A program made the translations under genes and the position numbers. Below the pieces are notes generated by a model that was given only the letters and a program-made list of their open reading frames with translations, was not told where the DNA came from and did no database searches. A DNA stretch of 14,532 nucleotides from Saprospiraceae bacterium (GTDB lineage: Bacteria > Bacteroidota > Bacteroidia > Chitinophagales > Saprospiraceae): assembly GCA_007125435.1 (NCBI GenBank), contig SLDF01000125.1, positions 1 to 14,532 of the forward strand, written 5' to 3'. Each line of letters opens with the position of its first letter. Position 1 is the first letter of the stretch. Positions 7,666-13,911 of this stretch are shown here, in pieces.

Positions 7666-7806
7666 CTAGACAAGGTAGATAACTGGCTTTTTGTAAACAA
7701 TTCAGGAGATACTTATGAAGTAATAGCCGAAGGAGCATTGAAGGAAGAAACAATCAATAATCCTAAACAATGGGAAGACTTAAAAAGAAACTATTATGGC
7801 AACTAA
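7666..7806 (+). pseudogene. 3' remnant of a zeta-toxin-like gene cut by the IS
   Basis: Directly after the presumed right end of the IS, a frame runs for 46 codons to TAA at 7804-7806: L-DKVDNWLFVNNSGDTYEVIAEG, then INNPKQWEDLK. This pattern (VDxW, NNSG, xxIAEG, then INNPxxW) is what I know from the C-terminal end of small zeta-toxin/UDP-N-acetylglucosamine-kinase-like proteins of Bacteroidota. Those enzymes carry a Walker A P-loop at their N-terminus, which is absent here. No matching N-terminal piece is seen left of the IS, so about three quarters of the gene seems deleted. The family assignment is from pattern memory and not a search. No start codon is left, so it is not expected to make protein. 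Confidence 0.6.
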
Positions 7807-7987
7807 AGAACAATTAAAAGAAGAAAGAGATAGAATAGTCAAAGGCCTGGAAGAGACCTACAAAAGGCTTATTGAATACAAAAAGCAAAAGAACAGTCCT
7901 ATAATTGTGGTAAGGAATGGAAAAATTGTAGCCGTTGACCCCAATGATATACTTCCCACAACATTGTATAAGCGTGATGCAGGGTGA
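7796..7987 (+). CDS. Small partner protein of the truncated zeta-like toxin, candidate antitoxin
   Basis: A 63-residue ORF whose ATG lies inside the end of the zeta-like remnant; the two overlap by 11 bp, so translation was probably coupled. Residues 4-32 are highly charged and likely helical (EQLKEERDRIVKGLEETYKR). A short hydrophobic strand, IIVVRNGKIVAVDP (36-49), and an ILPTTLY tail follow. The layout (helix followed by a VV.RNGK.V..DP strand) resembles small ORFs I have seen next to zeta-type toxins in Bacteroidota. An antitoxin role is inferred only from position and coupling. It is intact although its partner is destroyed. Its former promoter was presumably upstream of the lost toxin, so present expression is uncertain and could depend on the neighbouring IS. 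Confidence 0.6.
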   Translation: MATKEQLKEERDRIVKGLEETYKRLIEYKKQKNSPIIVVRNGKIVAVDPNDILPTTLYKRDAG

Positions 7988-8165
7988 AAAGTGGGAGTGT
8001 AATTCAATCTCTGTCTCAGTATTTTGTATCTCCCTCTTGTTTTGGAACAGCCTGTCCCACCTTTAGATCAGCCTCGGTTTATTTTATCTATATAATCTGT
8101 AGACTAACTCAGCGTTCTTGATAAAATCTGAATCCAACCCACAGCGTGGCGACATCATAATAGCG

Positions 8166-8181
8166 CAGGGCGTCAGCCCTG
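8166..8181. repeat. Hairpin cagggc-gtca-gccctg
   Basis: A perfect 6-bp GC-rich stem has a 4-nt loop and can be extended by a G-T and a C-G pair. It sits just before the 41-bp tandem repeats. There is no T-tract. Confidence 0.6.
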
Positions 8182-8186
8182 TGATA

Positions 8187-8309
8187 AGTTCGCTTCGCTC
8201 ATGTTTAGCTCACTACCGTTCGCGTTTAGTTCGCTTTGCTCACGTTTAACTCGCTATCGCTCGCGTTTAGTTCGCTTTGCTCACGTTTAACTCGCTATCG
8301 CTCGCGTTT
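8187..8309. repeat. Three tandem copies of a 41-bp unit
   Basis: The units are 8187-8227, 8228-8268 and 8269-8309. The last two are identical; the first differs from them at six positions, all transitions. Each unit is itself two related halves of 20 and 21 bp (agttcgctttgctcacgttt and aactcgctatcgctcgcgtt+t). There are no spacers, so it is not a CRISPR array. Confidence 0.93.
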
Positions 8310-8414
8310 ATAGCAGAGCATCTATTACGGATTTTTCAGTAGTTTGTTAATGAAGAGCTTTTGTCAAATTAAGACTTGAAAGCTATCAGTCATCTTCAAG
8401 CCTAAACAGCGAAG
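8284..8414 (+). repeat. Direct repeat R1, about 130 bp, first copy
   Basis: It starts in the last 41-bp unit (cgtttaactcgct), runs through gcgttt.tagcagagc, and ends gtcatcttcaagcctaaaca followed by gcgaag. The last 26 bases are identical to the second copy; the whole is roughly three quarters identical by eye. Confidence 0.82.
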
Positions 8415-8625
8415 AAATGCCTGGACGATGCTATATGATTGTCTGAACTATGATTTATATGATTTGAGGATGACCATGATTTTTGACATTGTGGGCTGTT
8501 TGATTTGTTTCTATCAGATAATTATCCTTATGGTGGCTAATTTTACGATCTTAAACTTCGCATGTCGCACCGTTGGTGCTACTGATCCTTCTTTTATTTT
8601 GAAGTTAATCGGTTTGATTTGCTGA

Positions 8626-8755
8626 CGTTTAATTCACTACGTTCGCGTTTTTAGCAGAGCTTCTATTGGAGACTTCTCGGCAGCCTGTTAATAAGGATCT
8701 TTTATCCAAATAAGACTTGGAAGCTTCCTGTCATCTTCAAGCCTAAACAGCGAAG
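8626..8755 (+). repeat. Direct repeat R1, second copy
   Basis: Same order of blocks as 8284-8414: cgtttaattcac, cgcgttt.tagcagagc.tctatt, taagacttg.aagct, gtcatcttcaagcctaaaca and gcgaag. A perfect hairpin (gtggac-aaa-gtccac, 8755-8769) begins at its last base. A second one (gtttgaga 8781-8788 with tctcaaac 8801-8808) follows. Confidence 0.82.
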
Positions 8756-8830
8756 TGGACAAAGTCCACGCAGCGTAAACGTTTGAGAAAGCGAAGCGCA
8801 TCTCAAACACTAAACAGCGAAGCGTAAACA

Positions 8831-8860
8831 ACCAGCAACCAGCAACCAGCAACCAGCAAC
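8831..8860. repeat. 7-bp tandem repeat (accagca) x 4.3
   Basis: Four exact head-to-tail copies of accagca (8831-8858) are followed by ac. A heptamer tract can change length by slippage and would shift reading frame if inside a gene, but no gene covers it here. Confidence 0.93.
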
Positions 8861-8897
8861 TGCCCATGAGACAGCTAGGAATACAAGCGAATAGCCC

Positions 8898-8910
8898 GAC
8901 CCGTAGGGTC
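8898..8910 (-). terminator. Small hairpin 3' of the DUF2721 gene
   Basis: A perfect gaccc-gta-gggtc stem-loop lies 31 bp beyond the stop of the minus-strand DUF2721 gene. It has the right place for a transcript end, but the stem is short and no T-tract follows. Confidence 0.2.
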
Positions 8911-8941
8911 ACGCCCAAAACATCATTAACCCATAAATCAG

Positions 8942-9415
8942 CTACGTATCGTCGCTTTTCTTCTCATCAGTAGTAGATGAGGGGTGCTGGAAGGATGTGC
9001 CGGCAGTGTGCAGTGATTCTTCTATATTGATCTTGAGTGCTCTGGATGAGATGTTGATCTCGTAAATGGTGGTGAGCAGTGAGATACAGAGTAATGTCAG
9101 GCTGATGCCAAAGACGATGACGCCGTAAATATAATACTTGAGAAAGATGAGAAACATGCTAAAGACGGCTGCAAATAGGCTGAGAATGATGATGATCTGC
9201 ATGAATCTGAGGAAGTCCACGCGCCTGTCTAAGATGCGGATCTGCTTGAGCACTGTGGGCTTGGGGGACTCTATGTACGTGTCGCAGAGGGTGCGTATCC
9301 GATTGGATAGGGTGATGTATCTATTGGTGAAAGAGAGCAATAGAAATGCTGAGGCCGAAAACAATAGAGCCGGCGTCGTGATGGTCACTTCTTCGTAGTC
9401 GAATAGTAGGATCAT
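8942..9415 (-). CDS. DUF2721 family membrane protein
   Basis: A 157-residue inner-membrane protein. Transmembrane segments are visible at about residues 14-32 (ALLFSASAFLLLSFTNRY), 70-92 and 95-117. The first segment ends in the family's FTNRY...NRIRTL signature (29-43), a cytoplasmic loop with basic residues follows, and the C-terminus is polar and acidic. The function of DUF2721 is unknown. The ATG lies 1 bp after the stop codon of the TlpA-like gene (TGA-T-ATG), so the pair is almost certainly one transcript with coupled translation. The link to an envelope thioredoxin protein suggests, without proving, a role in the cell envelope. Confidence 0.83.
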   Translation of the reverse strand: MILLFDYEEVTITTPALLFSASAFLLLSFTNRYITLSNRIRTLCDTYIESPKPTVLKQIRILDRRVDFLRFMQIIIILSLFAAVFSMFLIFLKYYIYGVIVFGISLTLLCISLLTTIYEINISSRALKINIEESLHTAGTSFQHPSSTTDEKKSDDT

Positions 9416-9416
9416 A

Positions 9417-10823
9417 TCAACCTTTGAGATCTTCTGTAAATCGCGTCATGACTTCGTCCAGTTGCTCTGTGCCGATGCTCTTGGAGACGATGGTCTTGTC
9501 TCTGTCGAGGATGAATATCTTGGGCGTAGAGTTGACGTTGTACTTTTCTTTGAATCTTGACTTGTAGTAAGGGTCTACGGCGTGTAGCATGTGATCGAGG
9601 TTTTTGTCGTCTATCATTTCCCAGCACTCTGTCACGTCATTGAGCTTAGAGCAAACAGAAAATACGGTGACACCTTTTTCTTTGAACTTTTCGGCGAACT
9701 TAGAGACACCTGGCATGGACTTTTTGCAATGGCCGCAGTCCGGTGCCCAGAATATCAAAACGGTAAAATCTGCATCAACCTCACTGAGTACGACGGGACG
9801 ACCTTCTCTGGTCTGCATGGTCAGATCCGGTGCGGGCTTGCCGATCAGTATGGGCTTCAGTTTAGCAGCTTCTTTGATGATTTTATTGAGGTTTTCTTCT
9901 TCGACCCATGAGGCTTTGCCTTTGGCGTAGTAATTCTCCACTAAGTGGACGTAGACCGCGTCCATGCCGACGTACTTTGACTTACTGTAGTGGTTGAGAA
10001 AGTGAGCCAGAAAATATCTATAGCCTGAAGCATTGCCATCTAGCTTGGCCATGACTTTATCAACAGCCACGATGGCCGAGTCGGGAATGACAGCATGGTA
10101 TTTATTGACAAAGGCATCGACCCGAGGAAACATGACAGGCGTGCGTATCAGTCGATCATCTGACATGTCCAAGTTGTCAAAGAAGTGGTCTCTTATGTAG
10201 TAAAATCTGCTGTACATTTGTTCTTCTTCAGTCCCTTCGAATTCAGGTGTCTCGATGTCCCAGTTGGCCTTGATGATGGCGCTGAGCAGCCACTGTGGAT
10301 TAGCATTGACGATGGACTCTTGGTGGGCTCTCACTTGCTTACTGATCTCGCGGAGCTGAGCTTCATAGTCTGCTTTCTTCTGATCGTCGTCTGCCTCATC
10401 CATTTGGCCTTTTATGACTTCGCTTTCCCTGCGCCTTTCAGATAGATAGGACATGTACTTGAAGAAAGCCTCGTTTTGTTTACTGTTCTTGAAGGTTATG
10501 GTTTTGTCGATTTGCTCTGCATCAGCTGTCAGGCTGATTTTCTGCGTATCATCTATGAGGATTTGAAAGTTCTTTTTTTCAGGAGCCATGAGGATAAGGT
10601 ACATACCTTTGTCCAGCAAGGTATCCGCTGAAAAAACGAAATAGCCCTTTTTGTCTTTGACATCGGTGCTGTCACGCAGGTATTGCTTTTCGCCAAAGTG
10701 GTAGCCCAGATAGAGTATGTCTTCGTCGTAATTATCCAGCTTTACCTTGATCTCAAATCCTTGTCCATACGCAAGGCTGAAAGATAAACACACCAAAATA
10801 ATAAGACTGAAAAAGTACCTCAT
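9417..10823 (-). CDS. TlpA-like thioredoxin-domain protein with DUF4369-type N-terminus
   Basis: A 468-residue exported protein. Residues 1-21 are a signal peptide (YFFSLIILVCLSFSLAYGQ). Residues 22-110 fit the DUF4369 beta-rich domain common before TlpA domains in Bacteroidota, and 115-320 form a mostly helical middle that resembles DUF5106. The thioredoxin fold spans about 326-466, with the redox motif CGHC at 363-366 in FWAPDCGHCKKSMP and the cis-proline at STPKIFILD (Pro434). Such proteins reduce or exchange disulfides in the periplasm, often for cytochrome maturation or stress; the partner here is unknown. Extra cysteines lie at 391 and 400. It heads a two-gene unit with the DUF2721 gene. 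The start is supported by the signal peptide. A TAACTTTA sequence upstream (near 10870) only partly matches the -7 consensus. Confidence 0.88.
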   Translation of the reverse strand: MRYFFSLIILVCLSFSLAYGQGFEIKVKLDNYDEDILYLGYHFGEKQYLRDSTDVKDKKGYFVFSADTLLDKGMYLILMAPEKKNFQILIDDTQKISLTADAEQIDKTITFKNSKQNEAFFKYMSYLSERRRESEVIKGQMDEADDDQKKADYEAQLREISKQVRAHQESIVNANPQWLLSAIIKANWDIETPEFEGTEEEQMYSRFYYIRDHFFDNLDMSDDRLIRTPVMFPRVDAFVNKYHAVIPDSAIVAVDKVMAKLDGNASGYRYFLAHFLNHYSKSKYVGMDAVYVHLVENYYAKGKASWVEEENLNKIIKEAAKLKPILIGKPAPDLTMQTREGRPVVLSEVDADFTVLIFWAPDCGHCKKSMPGVSKFAEKFKEKGVTVFSVCSKLNDVTECWEMIDDKNLDHMLHAVDPYYKSRFKEKYNVNSTPKIFILDRDKTIVSKSIGTEQLDEVMTRFTEDLKG

Positions 10824-10894
10824 AGTGTTTTGATTTCTATTACAGTTTTTGTGAATACATTCGATTTAAAGTTAGCATTTTTTTTTTGCTGACT

Positions 10895-11023
10895 AGGGCA
10901 TCACCCTCCACTTCGTTACGGGTCGCTACGTTTCAGGACTCCCTGAACGGTCGGCCTCTGCTGCACTATCGCTACGCAGAGTCTAGCTCCTGTCGTCGCT
11001 ATCCTTTCACATCGCTGATGCAA
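10895..11023 (+). repeat. Intergenic repeat family, copy B
   Basis: This 129-bp stretch lies between pyrB and the TlpA-like gene, in a gap with no ORF. It shares an ordered set of blocks with 6191-6355 in the opposite orientation: agggcatcaccct, gggtcgctac, tcggcctct, cgctacgcagagtct.gctcc and atcgctgatgcaa. It lacks the long palindromic arm of copy A but keeps a short accc...gggt stem at that place, plus a ttcagg/cctgaa hairpin. A run of ten T lies just before it (10878-10887). Confidence 0.68.
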
Positions 11024-11120
11024 TAAAGCGTATAAACCCAATTTTGGATTAACCTCCGATTTACCCTACGGTCATAATAACGAATCAATAATAAATATGT
11101 TTTTTATCTGATATTCTCTG

Positions 11121-12062
11121 TTATAGTTTCTCATCTCTCCTATTCGCCAGGAGGAATAGGATGGCCATACGCACGGCAACACCATTCTCTACTTGCTGTA
11201 GTATGATGGACTGTCCGCTATCGGCAGCATCGCTGGTGATCTCTACACCGCGGTTGATAGGGCCGGGGTGCATGATGACAATCTCTTTGTCCAGCTTCTC
11301 TAATCGCTCCAGTGAGACACCAAAGTGCAAGTGGTATTCTCTAAGCGATGGAAAGTATTTAAGCTCCTGACGCTCCAGTTGAATTCTCAAAATATTGGCA
11401 ATGTCGCACCATCTGAGTGTGTCGTCAAGGTCATAAGAAACTTCCACACCTAGACTTTCTATGTGTCGCGGGATCAATGTGGGAGGTCCACAAACCCTGA
11501 CTTTGGCCCCTAGCTTGGTGAGGCAAAAAATATTGCTCAGCGCCACTCTGGAATGCACGATGTCTCCAATGATGGCAATCTTCTTGCCGTCGAGACTGCC
11601 GACCTTGTCCATCATACTGTAGGCATCCAGTAGTGCCTGAGTGGGGTGTTCGTGTGTGCCATCGCCGGCATTGATGATATTGGCATTGATATGTCTTGAC
11701 AGGTACATGGGCGCACCTACTGCCGGATGCCTCATGACAACCATATCTACTTTCATAGAGAGGATGTTGTTTACGGTGTCGAGGAGGGTTTCGCCTTTTT
11801 TGACTGATGAAGCCGAGGCAGAAAAGTTAACCGTATCTGCTGAAAGCCTTTTCTCAGCCAACTCAAAAGAAACTCTGGTACGCGTAGAATTTTCAAAAAA
11901 CAGATTAGCGATGGTAATGTCTCTGAGGGATGGTACTTTCTTTATGGGGCGGTTGATGATCTCTTTGAATTGATGAGTAGTCTCCAATATCAACTCAATA
12001 TCAGATCGCTGTATGTATTTGATCCCGAGCAAGTGTTTTGTACTAAGCTGTAATTCTGTCAT
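11121..12062 (-). CDS. pyrB: Aspartate carbamoyltransferase catalytic subunit
   Basis: PyrB joins carbamoyl phosphate and aspartate to carbamoyl aspartate, the committed step of pyrimidine synthesis, in the cytoplasm. The 313-residue length is normal. The carbamoyl-phosphate loop FFENSTRTRVSFE is at 55-67, the KKGET mobile loop at 88-92, MRHPAVGAP at 110-118, HEHPTQALLD at 137-146, GDIVHSRVALSN at 166-177 and HPGPINRGVEI at 265-275; all key residues are present. No regulatory subunit gene pyrI is in the window. It lies 35 bp after pyrR and probably shares its transcript. Ornithine carbamoyltransferase is excluded by the HPGPxNRG and KKGET motifs. Confidence 0.96.
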   Translation of the reverse strand: MTELQLSTKHLLGIKYIQRSDIELILETTHQFKEIINRPIKKVPSLRDITIANLFFENSTRTRVSFELAEKRLSADTVNFSASASSVKKGETLLDTVNNILSMKVDMVVMRHPAVGAPMYLSRHINANIINAGDGTHEHPTQALLDAYSMMDKVGSLDGKKIAIIGDIVHSRVALSNIFCLTKLGAKVRVCGPPTLIPRHIESLGVEVSYDLDDTLRWCDIANILRIQLERQELKYFPSLREYHLHFGVSLERLEKLDKEIVIMHPGPINRGVEITSDAADSGQSIILQQVENGVAVRMAILFLLANRRDEKL

Positions 12063-12097
12063 CTAAGCAGTGTTTAACGGTCTTACCTTGTGGTCTC

Positions 12098-12652
12098 TTA
12101 ATGTTCTTTTCCCCCAAAAATCAATACCTGATCCGGTTGGTTATTGTCTGTCCAATTGACTTTGACATAGGCGTCATCCAGTGCATCAACTCTCAGTCCC
12201 GTAAAATCAGGATGTATGGGCAGATGCCTGTTGAATCTACGGTCGATCAATGCCAATAGTTCGATGGATTCTGCTCTGCCATAATGCTGGAGCGCTGCCA
12301 ATGCCGCCTGTATAGTACGGCCCGTGTACAATACATCGTCGATAAGGACGACGCGCTTACCCTCTACCAGAAAGTCTATTTTGGTTTCACTGGCAGACAG
12401 GGGTTTTGATCTGGTCCTGAAGTCATCCCTATAAAAAGTAATGTCCAGTAGGCCGTAAGCAATGGATGAATTGCCGGTCAAATCTTTGAGGCGTTTGATG
12501 AGCACATCAGACAATATAGTACCTCTGGGCTGAATACCGATAACGCAAGTCTGACTAAAATCGCCAAACTCTTCAATAAGCTGATGGGCGAGACGCTCTA
12601 TGGTCAGCTCAAATCGTTCTTTCTCAATAAGTACCCGGCCTGGTGTTTCCAT
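12098..12652 (-). CDS. pyrR: PyrR, pyrimidine regulator and uracil phosphoribosyltransferase
   Basis: A 184-residue type I phosphoribosyltransferase of the PyrR family. The PRPP-binding loop VVLIDDVLYTGRT is at 101-113, GIQPRG at 39-44, the ITFYRDDF segment at 71-78 and LIDRR...LPI at 135-145. In Firmicutes, PyrR binds pyr mRNA and attenuates transcription according to UMP level. In Bacteroidota the regulatory role is less clear, and I see no obvious attenuator hairpin with antiterminator in the short gaps here. Its ATG is 1 bp after the stop of the dehydrogenase-family gene and pyrB follows, so it may affect its own three-gene transcript or act only as an enzyme. Confidence 0.93.
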   Translation of the reverse strand: METPGRVLIEKERFELTIERLAHQLIEEFGDFSQTCVIGIQPRGTILSDVLIKRLKDLTGNSSIAYGLLDITFYRDDFRTRSKPLSASETKIDFLVEGKRVVLIDDVLYTGRTIQAALAALQHYGRAESIELLALIDRRFNRHLPIHPDFTGLRVDALDDAYVKVNWTDNNQPDQVLIFGGKEH

Positions 12653-12653
12653 C

Positions 12654-13865
12654 TTATAACTCTAAATCTATGTCAAATGATTCATGCCAGGGGAGTCCAT
12701 GCTTCGGCAGCTCTGCCATGAATGGATCGGGATCAAATTCTTCGACGTTGAACACTCCATTACCCTTCCATTGGCCTGTGATAATCATCTTTGCGCCGAT
12801 CATCGCCGGTACACCTGTCGTAAATGATACTCCCTGAGCACCGGTCTCATTGAATGCGTCCTGATGCTTACAATTGTTCCAGATGTAATAGGTGCGCTCC
12901 TTGCCGTCTTTTATACCCTTGATGCGACATCCAATGGAGGTCTCGCCACTGTAGTTTTCACCGAGGCTGCCGGGATCCGGCAATACATACTTTAGAAACT
13001 CCAATGGTATGACTTCTGTACCTTTATAATTGACAGGATCAATGCGATCCATACCGATGTTTTGTATTACTCTCAGATGGGTCAGGTATTCATCTCCAAA
13101 TGTCATCCAAAATCGAGCTCGCTTTATGGTGGGAAAGTTTTTGACTAAGGACTCTAATTCTTCATGGTAGATGAGATAGGATTTTTTGGGGCCAATATCA
13201 GGATAGTTAAGTTCCTTCATGACGGAGTGGGGTTCTACCTCTTTCCATTCTCCATTTTCGTAGAATTTGCCTTTTTGTGTGATTTCTCTGATGTTGATCT
13301 CAGGGTTAAAGTTGGTAGCAAAGGCTTTACCGTGGTCACCGGCATTACAGTCGACGATGTCAAGATAGTGGATTTCATCAAAGTAATGCTTAGCGGCATA
13401 CGCTGTGAATATGCTGGTCACACCGGGGTCAAACCCACATCCTAGTAATGCCATGATGCCGGCATCTTTGTACCTGTCGTGGTAGGCCCACTGCCATGAG
13501 TATTCAAATTTGGCTTCGTCTTTAGGCTCGTAATTGGCCGTATCCATATAATCAACACCTGTAGCCAGGCAGGCATCCATAATGGGTAAGTCTTGATAGG
13601 GTAGGGCGACATTAAGGACAAGGTCCGGCTTGAATGCTCTGATCAGATTGACCATCTCATCGACGTTATCGGCATCTACACCGGCCGTATGGATGCGCTC
13701 TCCACCAAAGGCCTTCTGCGCATCATCGGCAATGATATCGCACTTTGACTTCGTACGACTGGCCAGCATGATATGAGGAAAGACATCCCTGTTCTTGACA
13801 CACTTGAAAACTACAACTCTACCGACACCGCCGGCGCCTATGATTAGTACTCTTGACATATTCAA
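12654..13865 (-). CDS. Saccharopine dehydrogenase family; probable carboxynorspermidine dehydrogenase
   Basis: A 403-residue cytoplasmic NAD(P)-dependent enzyme. The Rossmann loop VLIIGAGGVGRVVVFKC is at 6-22, ASRTKSKCD at 35-43 would recognise the cofactor, and LNVALPYQDLPIMDACLATGVDYMDTANYEP (84-114) and LLGCGFDPGVTSIF (140-153) are typical of the family. The YLDIVDCNAGDHG segment and the ~400-residue length resemble carboxynorspermidine/carboxyspermidine dehydrogenases, which act in the alternative spermidine pathway from aspartate semialdehyde and a diamine. A lysine-pathway saccharopine reductase is the main alternative. No decarboxylase partner (nspC) is in the window. The ATG at 13865 or the second one at 13859 (MSRVLIIG) could be the start. 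It is probably the first gene of a unit with pyrR and pyrB. Confidence 0.8.
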   Translation of the reverse strand: MNMSRVLIIGAGGVGRVVVFKCVKNRDVFPHIMLASRTKSKCDIIADDAQKAFGGERIHTAGVDADNVDEMVNLIRAFKPDLVLNVALPYQDLPIMDACLATGVDYMDTANYEPKDEAKFEYSWQWAYHDRYKDAGIMALLGCGFDPGVTSIFTAYAAKHYFDEIHYLDIVDCNAGDHGKAFATNFNPEINIREITQKGKFYENGEWKEVEPHSVMKELNYPDIGPKKSYLIYHEELESLVKNFPTIKRARFWMTFGDEYLTHLRVIQNIGMDRIDPVNYKGTEVIPLEFLKYVLPDPGSLGENYSGETSIGCRIKGIKDGKERTYYIWNNCKHQDAFNETGAQGVSFTTGVPAMIGAKMIITGQWKGNGVFNVEEFDPDPFMAELPKHGLPWHESFDIDLEL

Positions 13866-13878
13866 TTACGATTTTGTG

Positions 13879-13908
13879 CAAATGTAATGAATTCTTGTTT
13901 TCGTACAA
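13879..13908 (-). promoter_or_regulatory. Bacteroidota-type promoter, TTG-N19-TACATTTG
   Basis: On the minus strand, TTG (13906-13908) is followed after exactly 19 nt by TACATTTG (13879-13886), a full match to the TTG / TAnnTTTG consensus of the Bacteroidota primary sigma factor. It lies in the 46-bp gap upstream of the dehydrogenase-family gene. The -7 box ends 13 bp before the first ATG, so the 5' leader would be very short or absent. Confidence 0.72.
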
Positions 13909-13911
13909 CAT

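Larger units (their letters stand above)
7988..8941. other. Gene-free repeat-rich island
   Basis: About 950 bases without a supported gene. It contains a small hairpin, a 41-bp tandem repeat, a paired ~130-bp direct repeat, an ATGATT-rich patch, further hairpins and a 7-bp tandem repeat, each listed separately. The first ~170 bases (7988-8160) show nothing I recognise. Short open frames (for example 8428-8625) run through the repeat material and carry no family signature. Confidence 0.65.

Noticed and set aside
8187..8309. CRISPR array
   Set aside because: The 41-bp units are directly adjacent with no unique spacers, and no cas gene is present.
8428..8625. 65-codon + strand open frame with a hydrophobic stretch
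   Set aside because: It runs through repeat-type DNA (ATGATT patch between the two R1 copies) and has no family signature. A real small membrane protein cannot be fully excluded.
8688..8918. 76-codon minus-strand open frame
   Set aside because: It covers the heptamer tract, hairpins and an R1 copy; its Trp/Leu/Val-rich part is simply the heptamer translated.
6024..8941. Complete defence or phage island
   Set aside because: Only an IS, a broken toxin end, one small ORF and repeats are present; there are no nucleases, helicases, integrase or phage genes.
12063..12097. PyrR-binding attenuator between pyrR and pyrB
   Set aside because: The 35-bp gap is too short for the antiterminator/terminator pair, and no hairpin is visible.
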